Positions 1-8,189 of a stretch of DNA of 64,000 nucleotides are shown piece after piece. Every line of letters starts with the position of its first letter. The first letter of the stretch is position 1. Source of the DNA: Myxococcus xanthus (GTDB lineage Bacteria; Myxococcota; Myxococcia; Myxococcales; Myxococcaceae); NCBI RefSeq assembly GCF_013116825.1, contig NZ_JABFNS010000019.1, positions 1 through 64,000 of the forward strand, given 5' to 3'. The translations under genes were made by a program, and so were the position numbers. The notes below the pieces were generated by a model, which saw only the letters and a list, made by a program, of their open reading frames with translations, was not told the DNA's origin and made no database searches.

Positions 1-867
1 CCCGCACCCCTCTGTGAAGTGGCCGATGCGGGTGATGGCGTGCCCACCTGTAGCGCACGCGCGCTCGAATGCCCGGCTGCGCCCCGGTGGGACGGCCAGC
101 AGCAACTCATAGTCCTCGCCCCCCGCCAGCGCGCCTTCGGGCCCCAGGGCCTTGCGCACCGCCGCCGACAGCGGCAGCCGCTCCACCTCCAGCTCCGCGC
201 GGACACCCGAGGCGGTGCAGAGATGACCCAGGTCTTGCGCAAGGCCGTCAGAAACATCCAACGCGGCGGACGCATGGCGCGAGGCGAGCAGGCCCAGCGC
301 CACGCGAGGCTCGGGGCGGCGCTGCCGACGCACGGCGGCGCCCCGGCGCAGCCCCGCGCGAAGGTGCTCCAGGCCCAGGCGCGCATCCCCCAGCGTGCCG
401 GAGACATAGAGGAGGTCCCCGGGCCGGGCCCCCGCGCGGGTGAGGGGCGCGCGTGACAGCTCGCCCGCCGCGGTGATGGTGACGGACAGCTCGCGCGCGG
501 AGGTGAAGTTGCCACCCACCAGGGCAATCCGGTGCGAGGTGGCCAGCGCGGCCATGCCTCGTGCCAGGCCCGTGAGCTCCCGCAGGGGATAGTCCTTCGG
601 CAGCGCGAGCGCGCAGACGAACCAGCGCGGCGTGGCCCCCATGGACGCCAGGTCCGACAGGTTCACCGCCAGCGCCTTGTGGCCGATGTCCGCGGGGGAG
701 AACGCGGCGCGCGTGAAGTGCACGTCCTCCACCACCGCGTCCGTGGTGACGCACTGCGCGCCACGTGAGGGGGGCAGCACCGCGCAGTCGTCCCCGGGCC
801 CCACGGGCACACGCGCGGCCGGGAAGTGCGCGAGGAACCGGCGGATGAAGTCGAACTCACCAGACAT
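1..867 (-). CDS. thiL: Thiamine-monophosphate kinase ThiL, C-terminus cut by window edge
   Basis: ThiL phosphorylates thiamine monophosphate to thiamine pyrophosphate with ATP in the cytoplasm. The minus-strand frame is open from the ATG at 867 to base 1 (289 codons) with no stop, so the C-terminus lies outside. It begins MSGEFDFIRRFLAHFP and shows the family's N-terminal motifs in order: VGPGDDCAVL (about residues 22-31), TTDAVVEDVHF (about 41-51), then NLSDLASMGATP, GGNFTSA and the later GGEDYELL segment. The Asp-rich Mg-ATP sites are therefore intact. It diverges from the repeat-protein gene at 997; the 129 bp between them must hold both promoters. Assignment is confident from motifs. Confidence 0.93.
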   Translation of the reverse strand, partial: MSGEFDFIRRFLAHFPAARVPVGPGDDCAVLPPSRGAQCVTTDAVVEDVHFTRAAFSPADIGHKALAVNLSDLASMGATPRWFVCALALPKDYPLRELTGLARGMAALATSHRIALVGGNFTSARELSVTITAAGELSRAPLTRAGARPGDLLYVSGTLGDARLGLEHLRAGLRRGAAVRRQRRPEPRVALGLLASRHASAALDVSDGLAQDLGHLCTASGVRAELEVERLPLSAAVRKALGPEGALAGGEDYELLLAVPPGRSRAFERACATGGHAITRIGHFTEGCG

Positions 868-996
868 GGACGCACACGTAAGACCGGACGGCGTGTCAGG
901 GCAACGACACTTTTTGGCACCTTGGGCAGACGCAACATTTTCCCATCAATCCAAGACAACATAAAAATTGCGACTTTCATCTCCTGGGGGAATTTC
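868..996. promoter_or_regulatory. Divergent promoter region, thiL / repeat protein
   Basis: This 129-bp gap between divergent starts contains an AT-richer patch (about 908-982, with runs of T and A) in otherwise very GC-rich DNA, as expected of a promoter. A purine-rich GGGGGA lies 5 bases before the ATG at 997. No confident -35/-10 or -24/-12 pair could be assigned. Confidence 0.4.
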
Positions 997-2526
997 ATGT
1001 CGAAGATTGGCGAGCGGCTGCCTTTCGTTTCCACGTCCAAAACCCAGACGAGCCCCACGGGCAAAAAGGACGTCAGCACCCAGCAGTGGGTGGACCTGCT
1101 CGGCTCCGTGCTTCCAACGCAGAGCGTGACGAAGGCGGCCCCCGCGAGCACCTTCGCCGCCCAGGCCCCAGGGACTCCGGGCACCCCGCAGCCCCCTTTT
1201 GGCAAGGAGATTCTCCCCTCCGCCCTGGGCCCGCTCAGGGATGATCGCCTGGCGGAATGCGTTGCCGAAGCCTACCGGAATGTCTTCAAAGGCGAGCGCT
1301 GGGCGAGCGGGCCCGAGCGCACCAAGTGGCTGGGCTTCGCGCGGGAGCTCCGCAACAAGAACCCCGAAATCACCGCCGAGGAGGTCCGCTTCGCCATCCA
1401 AGACAAGCTGCGATTGGAGCGGGACGGACTGGACGCCCATTCGCCGGCGAACACCGACAGGTTCATCTCCGAGGCCCTCGCGTGGGTCCACCAGTGCTAC
1501 GACGACAAGGCGCCCCCTCCCACGGAGGCGGACATGCAGCACTGGCGAGCCTTCGCCGCCGACCTGATGAGCAAGAACCCGGAGACGACCCCGGAGGAGC
1601 TCAAGTACGCCATCATCGACGCCGTCCGGGCGAAGGTGCTGGGGACGGACGCGGTGACGCCGGAGAACATCGACAAGTTCATCCAGGACGCCGTCAAGTG
1701 GGTCACCCAGTGCTACGAGGACAATGAGCGCGAGGCCACGCCCGCGGAGCTGAAGGAGTGGCGCGCCTTCGCCCAGGAGCAGTTGAAGAAGGACCCGGAA
1801 ATCTCGCCTGAGCATCTCAAGTACGCCATCACCGACGCCGTGCGCGCGAAGATGACGGGGACCGGAGAGGCGACGCCGCTGAACATCGACAAGTTCATCG
1901 AGGACGGCGTCAAGTGGGTCACCCAGTGCTACGAGGGCCAGGAGCGCAAGCCCACCGCCGGGGAACTGGCGCACTGGCGCGACTTCGCCCAGAAGCACCA
2001 GAAGGCGAACCCGGACATCACGCCGGAGGCGCTCAAGTTCGCCATCCAGGACGCCATCCGCGTGAAGGCGACGGGCATGGACGGCACGGGCAGCACCAAC
2101 ATCGACAAGTTCATCCAGGACGCCGTCAAGTGGGTGTCCTTCTGCTACGAGGGGCAGGAGCGCGACGCCACGCCCGAGGAGATGCGGCGCTGGCGCGCCT
2201 TCGCCAACGAAAAGAAGAAGGAGAACAAGGACATCTCCGCGGAGGAGCTCAAGTTCGCCATCCAGGACGCGATGCGCAACGAGAAGATGGGGACGGACGC
2301 CCCCGCCAGCAGTCGCATCGAAGACCACATCCGGGCGGCCTACGGCTGGCTCATCTACCTCAACCAGGCCGGGCCCTCGCAGCCGTCGAGCGAGCCAACG
2401 CCCAACGAGCTGCACGAATGGAAGAAGTTCGCCGAAAAGAAGTTGAAGGAGACGCCTGGGATGACGAGCGAGGAGCTCCGGTACTACATCCTGGACAGCC
2501 TCCGCACCGCCATGGCCAACAGTTGA
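997..2526 (+). CDS. Unrecognised protein made of 72-residue tandem repeats
   Basis: A 509-residue protein with no recognised family. Residues 1-80 are a low-complexity Ser/Thr/Pro leader without a signal peptide or membrane segment. From residue 111 it consists of five successive units (111-182, 183-254, 255-326, 327-398, 399-474; the first four exactly 72 residues, the fifth 76) plus a 35-residue partial sixth. Each unit reads roughly WrxFAxxxxKxNPeItpEeLKyAIxDAxR, then NIDKFIxDAVKWVxQCYE. It is charged, probably all-helical and cytoplasmic. Each full unit has one Cys in the QCYE box except the fifth. The start at 997 is chosen for its GGGGGA ribosome site; the frame stays open further upstream without one. 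A scaffold or binding role is only a guess from architecture. Confidence 0.85.
   Translation: MSKIGERLPFVSTSKTQTSPTGKKDVSTQQWVDLLGSVLPTQSVTKAAPASTFAAQAPGTPGTPQPPFGKEILPSALGPLRDDRLAECVAEAYRNVFKGERWASGPERTKWLGFARELRNKNPEITAEEVRFAIQDKLRLERDGLDAHSPANTDRFISEALAWVHQCYDDKAPPPTEADMQHWRAFAADLMSKNPETTPEELKYAIIDAVRAKVLGTDAVTPENIDKFIQDAVKWVTQCYEDNEREATPAELKEWRAFAQEQLKKDPEISPEHLKYAITDAVRAKMTGTGEATPLNIDKFIEDGVKWVTQCYEGQERKPTAGELAHWRDFAQKHQKANPDITPEALKFAIQDAIRVKATGMDGTGSTNIDKFIQDAVKWVSFCYEGQERDATPEEMRRWRAFANEKKKENKDISAEELKFAIQDAMRNEKMGTDAPASSRIEDHIRAAYGWLIYLNQAGPSQPSSEPTPNELHEWKKFAEKKLKETPGMTSEELRYYILDSLRTAMANS
1327..2526 (+). repeat. Coding tandem repeat, 216-bp period
   Basis: Five in-frame copies of a 216-bp unit (the last 12 bp longer) and a partial sixth, each starting at a TGG codon in the WxxFA box. 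Copies 2-4 are most alike, suggesting recent amplification in the middle of the array. Confidence 0.85.
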
Positions 2527-2550
2527 CGGCGGCGCCCCCCGCGCTCGCGC

Positions 2551-3948
2551 TCAGAGCGAGCGCAGGAAGGCCACCAACGCCTCACGCTCCGCCTTCCCCA
2601 TGGCCTTGAAGCGCTCGCGGGAACGAGCGCCTTCGCCGCCGTGCCAGAGGATGGCCTCCTCGAAGCTGCGCGCGCGCCCGTCGTGGAGCATCCGCACCTG
2701 ACGGTTCACCGTCTCCAGCAGCCCCAGGCCCCACAGGGGCGGCGTCCTCCACTCGGTGCCGCTCGCTTCTCCGTCAGGGCGGCCGTCCGCCAGCTCGGGC
2801 CCCATGTCATGCAGCAGCAGGTCCGTGTACGGGCGGATGCGTTGGTGGGACAGCTCGGGGACGTCCTCGACCGTGCCCGTGGTGAACTCCCGCTGGTGGC
2901 ACGCCTCGCAGCCCGCCTGCTGGAAGAGGACCTGTCCCTTCCTCACGCTGGGCTCCAACACGTCGCGCCGCGCGGGCACGCCGATGAGCCGCAGGTACAG
3001 CGTCGTCCGCTCCAGGACGTGGCGCGACAACGCGGGGCCCCTGGCGGCCACCCGCGCCATGCAGCCTTCCTGCTTCGCCGTGCAGTTGCTCTCCGGATAG
3101 AGCGGTGACGTCAGTCCCAGGTCCTCGGAGAAGGCGCTGGCGACCTGCTGCTCCAGCGTGGGCTGATTGGCCTTCCACCCGAAGCGGCCCAGCTCCGCCT
3201 TGCCGGAGCGGACGCTGACCACGCGGTTCGGACGGCCGGAGACGCCGTCCCCATCGCGGTCATCCGCGTCCGCCAGGGCGTGGATGGCTTCATCCGGGAT
3301 GGCCGCCAGCAGCCCCAGTCCGAAGAGCTGGGAGGGGATGCGCGGCGAGAGCATCACCTCGGGAGCCAGCTTCCCATAGCCCAGTCGGTTGATGCGGTAG
3401 CGCGGCTGGCGCAGCGTGTACGGCGTCCCGTCCGCGTACGTCCCCTTCACGTCCGTATAGGTGACCTGGACCGTGCCCTCGGCCGGGACGTCCGCGGTCC
3501 CCCGGTCATTGAGCTGCACGCCGTAGACGGGCTCGTGGTGCCCCGCGGGCGCGTCCTTCGCGGGCACGCTCAACCGGACGAGCAGCGGCGCCTCCAGCCC
3601 CACGTCGGGCAGCGGGCGGCCCCGGCCATCCTTGAAGTGGCACGAACCACACCCGGCGGCGTTCGTCAGCGGGCCCGCCAACCCTTCTTCATGCGCGGCC
3701 CAATCCCGCATGAACAGCACCTTGCCTTCGCGCATCTGGTACCAGCGCGTGGGCGCCAGGTTTCCCAGCGCGCGGCCATAGGCATTGTGCGAGGCGTCGA
3801 ACACCGTGGTGCCGCCCCCCGCCAGGGCCTCGTCGTCCGGGCGCCCGGGCACCTCCGAGACGGCCGCGCCCGGCGCAGGTGCGCCGCTCTCCTGCCTGGG
3901 AGCTCCCGCCGTGAGCAGCAGGGCCGTCAACCACCACGATGCCTTCAT
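2551..3948 (-). CDS. Di-haem oxidoreductase (DHOR / putative thiol oxidoreductase family)
   Basis: A 465-residue exported c-type cytochrome. The N-terminus (KASWWLTALLLTAGA) is a signal peptide. Two haem-binding motifs are present, CGSCH at residues 100-104 and CEACH at 347-351, with a calcium-loop-like DADDRDGDGVSGR near 227-239 between them. This layout and length match the DHOR (PF06537) family of periplasmic di-haem proteins related to MauG and cytochrome c peroxidase; the physiological electron donor and substrate of most members are unknown. The ATG at 3948 precedes the signal peptide directly. It is convergent with the repeat protein (24 bp apart) and lies downstream of the Cys-rich secreted protein, from which a hairpin separates it. 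Confidence 0.88.
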   Translation of the reverse strand: MKASWWLTALLLTAGAPRQESGAPAPGAAVSEVPGRPDDEALAGGGTTVFDASHNAYGRALGNLAPTRWYQMREGKVLFMRDWAAHEEGLAGPLTNAAGCGSCHFKDGRGRPLPDVGLEAPLLVRLSVPAKDAPAGHHEPVYGVQLNDRGTADVPAEGTVQVTYTDVKGTYADGTPYTLRQPRYRINRLGYGKLAPEVMLSPRIPSQLFGLGLLAAIPDEAIHALADADDRDGDGVSGRPNRVVSVRSGKAELGRFGWKANQPTLEQQVASAFSEDLGLTSPLYPESNCTAKQEGCMARVAARGPALSRHVLERTTLYLRLIGVPARRDVLEPSVRKGQVLFQQAGCEACHQREFTTGTVEDVPELSHQRIRPYTDLLLHDMGPELADGRPDGEASGTEWRTPPLWGLGLLETVNRQVRMLHDGRARSFEEAILWHGGEGARSRERFKAMGKAEREALVAFLRSL

Positions 3949-3995
3949 GGGACGCTCTTCGGAGAGAGGAATTGAAACGGGAAAGACAACGGCCC

Positions 3996-4024
3996 GGAGC
4001 GGGCTTCCCCCCTGAGCCCGCTCC
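3996..4024 (-). terminator. Probable intrinsic terminator after the Cys-rich protein gene
   Basis: Perfect 10-bp inverted repeat GGAGCGGGCT (3996-4005) / AGCCCGCTCC (4015-4024) with a 9-nt loop, 20 bp beyond the stop at 4045. On the minus strand it is followed by a moderately T-rich stretch rather than a pure T run. Confidence 0.55.
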
Positions 4025-4044
4025 AGGCCGAAACGACGCGATGA

Positions 4045-4875
4045 CTACTTGCCGGCGGGGATGAGGGACTCGCCGGTGATGACCGTCGAGCGCGCGGTGG
4101 TCTGCACGTCGATGCGGTTGAAGTTGAGGTACGGGTAGTTGGACGGGCCGGAGATCTCCTCCTGCAACACGATCTGGTCAGCCCGGACCGTCTGGCCGTT
4201 CGGCAGCCGGACCCCCGGCTCCGCGACGGTGTACTGCCACAGGCAGGCGCTGCTCAGCTGAGCGTTCGCGAAGCCCACGGTGAGGGAGCACGGCGTGTTG
4301 CAGTAGTTGCAGTTGGAGTAGCCGTTCGCGTAGCAGGCCGACTCACACTGGGCATACGTCTGGGTGCGCGGGCGGCAGTTCGGCGTCCAGCCCGGAGTGG
4401 GGAGCATCATGCCCACGGCGCCCGTGTCGCCGCTGCGGATACCACCCACGGAGGCCTGGAGCTGGCCGTTGTAGTACGCGAGCACGGAGTAGGTGGTCGC
4501 GTCACCGGAGCCGGTGAACGTCGCGGAGTACGAGGTGGCCTCCCGGGACGAGTCGACGGTGGACGTGCTGACCGGCACATCCTCGGCGTAGGCGGTGAAG
4601 AAGTTGCGCTGCGCGCCTTCCGACTGGGTCTCCGCCGTCCAGGCCGCCGCGGGCGGCGTGTGGATGGCGACGCCGCTCTTGCCGGACGGCTCCTTCTCCT
4701 GGTTGTCGATGCGAACGCCCTTCTCCGAACCACTCACCTTGACGGCGCCAAGGCCACAGTGCTGGAGCCCCTGGAACTCCACACAGTTGTCAGCGGCGTG
4801 GGCCTGGCTGAGCGGAAGAGCGAGCGAGAAGACGGCGGCCCAGAGGGCGGTTCCAACGCGACGAGACGAACGCAT
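4045..4875 (-). CDS. Secreted cysteine-rich protein, unknown family
   Basis: A 276-residue protein starting MRSSRRVGTALWAAVFSLAL and ending its signal peptide at SQAHA-AD. The mature part has an N-terminal Cys pair (DNCVEFQGLQHCGLG) and a central cluster of Cys around CESACYANGYSNCNYCNTPC, likely disulphide-bonded; the rest is Ser/Thr/Gly-rich and beta-like. I do not recognise the family. The start at 4875 is preferred over the upstream in-frame start at 4929 because it gives a clean signal peptide and has AGGAG 7 bases upstream. It is probably extracellular or surface-associated. Confidence 0.75.
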   Translation of the reverse strand: MRSSRRVGTALWAAVFSLALPLSQAHAADNCVEFQGLQHCGLGAVKVSGSEKGVRIDNQEKEPSGKSGVAIHTPPAAAWTAETQSEGAQRNFFTAYAEDVPVSTSTVDSSREATSYSATFTGSGDATTYSVLAYYNGQLQASVGGIRSGDTGAVGMMLPTPGWTPNCRPRTQTYAQCESACYANGYSNCNYCNTPCSLTVGFANAQLSSACLWQYTVAEPGVRLPNGQTVRADQIVLQEEISGPSNYPYLNFNRIDVQTTARSTVITGESLIPAGK

Positions 4876-5018
4876 GAAGGCTCCTGATGACCCAGGGGAA
4901 ATCCCTGAACTCGGGAGAAGCCAGTTCAAGCGTCATGCCATGACTCACCGCACTCTCAGAGTACGCCGGGCTGTGACAGGAATCACCACAGCCCAGGCGG
5001 GTCATGTGACTGCCTTTG

Positions 5019-5606
5019 CTACAAGAACAGCCCCGGGTCGAACTCGTCCACGTTGACAGGGAGCATGCGCGGCAGGGGCCGGTTGAACACCTTGGCGTTC
5101 AACTCCAAATCCAGAATCTTGAGCCCGGAGGGGACGAGCTCCCGGAAGCGCTGGCTGACGTACTCACGCAGGCCGAGCACGGCCACCTGGCGCTTCTCCT
5201 CCAGCATGGGCTTGAGCGCGTCCGCGAAGTCCGCGCCGTCATGGCTGGCGAGCACCACCGCCGCGCCGGGGCGCTGGGTACGGATGTTCTCCAACAGCTT
5301 CAGGATGCCCAGGTCCACCACCTTCTGGTCGGGACGGCCGTAGAGCAGGGCGACCTCGCAGCCGGCGGACTTGAGCGCGCGCACGAAGCCAATCATGACG
5401 TCTGGCAGCTGCTCTCCGCGGGCGTTGAGCACCACCACGCAGCGCACGGGCGCAGGGAAGTTCGTCTCACAGAAGGATACGAGCCGGTCGAACTGGACGC
5501 GGTCCTGGGACTCGGGCTTGCGTCCCACCACGTTGGACACAGCCCAGTCGATGTTCTCTGCGTCGATGAGTACGTAGGATGCTGCGGGGGGGCGTCCGGA
5601 GAGCAT
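5019..5606 (-). CDS. NYN-domain (PIN-like) putative ribonuclease
   Basis: A 195-residue cytoplasmic protein. It opens with YVLIDAENIDWA (residues 11-22), the first acidic active-site strand of NYN/DUF88 proteins, then KVVDLGILKLLE and VVLASHDGADFADAL, the second and third acidic strands; the Asp residues expected to bind the metal are kept. NYN domains are PIN-fold nucleases acting on RNA. The last 50 residues (LREYVSQRFRELVPSG onward) have no clear family. It lies upstream of the Cys-rich protein and 69 bp downstream of the PocR kinase on the same strand, so it may be the tail of the GTPase-kinase transcript. There is no antitoxin-like neighbour. Confidence 0.8.
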   Translation of the reverse strand: MLSGRPPAASYVLIDAENIDWAVSNVVGRKPESQDRVQFDRLVSFCETNFPAPVRCVVVLNARGEQLPDVMIGFVRALKSAGCEVALLYGRPDQKVVDLGILKLLENIRTQRPGAAVVLASHDGADFADALKPMLEEKRQVAVLGLREYVSQRFRELVPSGLKILDLELNAKVFNRPLPRMLPVNVDEFDPGLFL

Positions 5607-5675
5607 GCGCGCGAGGATACGCGGGAGCCCTTCCGGCCGGGGAACTCAGTTCAGCCCCCGGTGTTTCAGGTCGCG

Positions 5676-7184
5676 TCAGAAGCGGTCGTGTCCGCTGGGC
5701 GACGGCGTGGGCGCCAGCGCGGAGAAGCCGCCGTGCTCAGACAGCGGCGGCTGGAGCGGCAGCACCACGGTGAAGCGAGAGCCCCGGCCGAACTCGCTCT
5801 CCACGGACACGCGGCCGCCGTGGCCTTCCACCAGGCTCTTCACGATGGCCAGTCCCAGCCCCGCGCCGCCGTGCTCGCGCGTGGAGCTGCCGTCCACCTG
5901 GTAGAAGCTCTGGAAGATGTTCTCGAACTGGTCCTCGCGGATGCCCATGCCGGTGTCTTCCACGCTCACGCGGTAGCCCGGCGCGGCCAGCTCGTTCTGC
6001 GCGGTGGCCTCCGACATCACCACCGACACCCGGCCCCCGGACGAGGTGAATTTCACCGCGTTGGCGAGCAGGTTCACCACCACCTGGCGCAGCTTGTCCG
6101 CGTCCGCGGCCAGGCGCGGCTGAGGCAACGGCGGCAGGCACACCTCCAGCTCCACGCCCTTGCGCTGCGCCTGGGGCGCCACGCTGGACACCGCCGTCTG
6201 GATGACGCTGCCCAGGTCCACCGGGCCCATCACCAGGCGCAGCCGTCCGGCTTCAATCTGGCTCAGGTCCAGGATGGAGGAGATGAGGTTGAGCAGCGAC
6301 TCGCCCTTCTCCACGATGGTGCGCACATAGAGCAGCTGCTCCGGGTTGAGCGCGCCGGCCAGGCCCTCGGCGAGCATCTCCGAGTAGCCGATGATGGAAG
6401 CCAGCGGCGTGCGCAGCTCGTGGCTCACCGTGCCCAGGAAGGTGGACTTCAGCCGGTCCAGCTCCTTCAGGCGGGTGTTGGCCTGCGCCAGCCGGGCGTT
6501 GTTCGCCTCCAGCTCCCGGTGCGTCTCCAGCATCGCCTCGATGTGGAGCTGCGTCGCCAGGAAGGCGCGCTGCCCGCTGGCCACCAGCGCGGCGAGCACC
6601 TGCCCGAAATGCACCAGCACCTGCGCGGCGGTGCGCTCGGGCACGCGCCGCACGCGGGCCACCAGTTCGTGCGCGCGCGACAGGTCCACCCCGGAGATGT
6701 CCGTCAACGACGGCGGGAGGTCCGCCAGCTCCTCCGGCGTGAAGGGGCCCAGGATGACGCGGCCCAGCTCGTCGCCCTCCCAGCGCACCGGCATCACCAG
6801 GTAGCGCAGGCCGGTGAAGCACGGCAGCGCGATGATGCCCGCCGCCTCCGCGCCATCACCGCTCGCGGGCCGGGCGCCCTGCACCAGGGCCACCGGTCCG
6901 TCCTTCACGCGGGCCACCGTGGCGGTGCAGCGCGAGCGTCCCTCCGGGAAGCCGAACACGTACGAGCAGAAGTCGCCGTGGCCCACCTTCACGTCGGCCA
7001 GCTTGTCGCCCGCGGTGTCCATCACCTTGATGCCCACGCGGTACAGCTCGCTGAAGCTCCGCACCACCTCCACGAAGGAGGGCAGGTCCAGCATGTCCGC
7101 CAGCGACAGCCTCCGCTGGAGCACGGACTCACGGCGCGAGGCGCCCACGCCGTCCGAGGCCCCGCTGCCCGACGCGCCGTTCAT
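5676..7184 (-). CDS. PocR-domain sensor histidine kinase
   Basis: A 502-residue soluble kinase with no membrane segment. Residues about 25-165 match the PocR ligand-binding domain (LSLADMLDLPSFVEVVRSFSE; DFCSYVFGFPEG; RCTATV), a fold known to sense small molecules and to carry Cys pairs. A coiled coil (about 205-245) leads to HisKA with phospho-acceptor His255 in [18 protein letters not shown], then a HATPase_c domain ending in GGAGLGLAIVKSLVEGHGG. Its ATG overlaps the stop of the MglA-like GTPase (ATGA, 7181-7184), implying coupled translation and a joint pathway. No receiver domain or cognate regulator is adjacent, so the phosphotransfer partner is elsewhere or the output is through the GTPase. 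Confidence 0.9.
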   Translation of the reverse strand: MNGASGSGASDGVGASRRESVLQRRLSLADMLDLPSFVEVVRSFSELYRVGIKVMDTAGDKLADVKVGHGDFCSYVFGFPEGRSRCTATVARVKDGPVALVQGARPASGDGAEAAGIIALPCFTGLRYLVMPVRWEGDELGRVILGPFTPEELADLPPSLTDISGVDLSRAHELVARVRRVPERTAAQVLVHFGQVLAALVASGQRAFLATQLHIEAMLETHRELEANNARLAQANTRLKELDRLKSTFLGTVSHELRTPLASIIGYSEMLAEGLAGALNPEQLLYVRTIVEKGESLLNLISSILDLSQIEAGRLRLVMGPVDLGSVIQTAVSSVAPQAQRKGVELEVCLPPLPQPRLAADADKLRQVVVNLLANAVKFTSSGGRVSVVMSEATAQNELAAPGYRVSVEDTGMGIREDQFENIFQSFYQVDGSSTREHGGAGLGLAIVKSLVEGHGGRVSVESEFGRGSRFTVVLPLQPPLSEHGGFSALAPTPSPSGHDRF

Positions 7185-7900
7185 CGCCCGTCTCCGCTGC
7201 GCGCTTCACCCGCCGCGCGCCCGTACATGGTGGCCAACGCCGTGCCCGTGAGGTCCATGCGCCGGAAAATCTGGCCCAGGAACTCCGCCTCCGTCAGGCC
7301 CAGGTTGCGCGCCAGGTGGGCGCGGGTGTCGAGCCGCCGGTAGGCGGCCTGCGCCACCGCGTGGAAGGTCTCCAGCACGCCTTCGCCCCGCAGCGCCACC
7401 GCGCCCACCACCGCCTCGCCGCCACGCCGGCGCGACTCCTCGATTTCGGCATCCGTGCGCGCGTCCGGCAGGTCCTTCTTGTTGAACTGGATGACCACCG
7501 GGACCTGGCTGGGGTCCAGGTTGTTCTCCTTCATGTTCTCCTGGAGGTTGCGCCAGTAGGCGTTGTTGTCCGCCGTGGCGCCGCGGCGGCTGTCCGCGAT
7601 GAAGACCACCGCGTCCGCGCCCTGCAGGACGATGCGCCGGGTGGCGTTGTGGATGACCTGGCCCGGCACGGTGAAGAGCTTCACCTTCACCTTGAAGCCA
7701 GACGACGTGGAGAAGAAGACGGGCAGCAGGTCGAAGAAGAGCGTGCGGTCGTCGTGCGTCTCCACGGTCAGCAACCGCCCCCGCACCTCCGGGGACGCTT
7801 TCGCGTGGAGGTGACGCAGGTTGGTCGTCTTCCCGCTGAGGCCGGGCCCGTAGTAGACGATCTTGAGCGTCAGCTCTCGCTGGGCATGGTTGAGTTGCAA
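7181..7900 (-). CDS. MglA-type Ras-like small GTPase
   Basis: A 239-residue paralogue of MglA, the polarity GTPase of myxobacterial motility. The P-loop is GPGLSGKTT (residues 18-26), the switch II region carries TVPGQ (77-81) in place of the eukaryotic DxxGQ, as in MglA, and the guanine specificity motif is NKKD (140-143). The start is TTG at 7900: there is no early ATG, and the resulting N-terminus (MQLNHAQRELTLKIVYYG) aligns well with that of MglA. It carries about 45 extra C-terminal residues beyond the G domain (LARNLGLTEAEFLGQIFRRM). No MglB/roadblock GAP gene is adjacent. Coupled to the kinase gene by a 4-nt overlap. Confidence 0.9.
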   Translation of the reverse strand: MQLNHAQRELTLKIVYYGPGLSGKTTNLRHLHAKASPEVRGRLLTVETHDDRTLFFDLLPVFFSTSSGFKVKVKLFTVPGQVIHNATRRIVLQGADAVVFIADSRRGATADNNAYWRNLQENMKENNLDPSQVPVVIQFNKKDLPDARTDAEIEESRRRGGEAVVGAVALRGEGVLETFHAVAQAAYRRLDTRAHLARNLGLTEAEFLGQIFRRMDLTGTALATMYGRAAGEARSGDGR

Positions 7901-8189
7901 GGTGGGGGCTCTGGCTGACGGTCGAGCGGAGGAGTTTGACGCCTTCGCGCCCGACCACGGGTTTTATAGTGGGAAGCGGCCCGACACGGAAGGCCGGCAG
8001 GGTGCCAGGCGTGGAGGCGATGCCCATTCTTGGAATGGCCTGAACGCAGGGCCGGTTCGACGAAATCCGGCTCCTCACCAGCGGAGAGGAGGGCCTCTCC
8101 TCACTTCATGGGACAATGTGCGCGGAATCACCGCGTGCACCGGTGCCGCCGGAGCGGTTAGGATCGCAACTCGACGGAGGAGCAAGGCG
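7901..8189. other. 289-bp divergent intergenic region
   Basis: Lies between the minus-strand GTPase and plus-strand acetyltransferase starts and should hold both promoters. I see no convincing gene, repeat or hairpin. The plus-strand ribosome site GGAGG is at 8176-8180. Confidence 0.4.

Noticed and set aside
908-930. Possible sigma-54 promoter (TGGCAC ... GCA)
   Set aside because: The GG-to-GC spacing is 8 bp, not the required 10.
5019-5606. NYN/PIN-like protein as a toxin of a toxin-antitoxin pair
   Set aside because: No small antitoxin-like ORF is adjacent; size and N-terminal motif fit the general NYN/DUF88 family.
5016-7343. Long plus-strand ORF opposite the kinase and GTPase genes
   Set aside because: Low-complexity His/Ala/Arg/Gln translation antisense to two clear genes; a GC-frame artefact.
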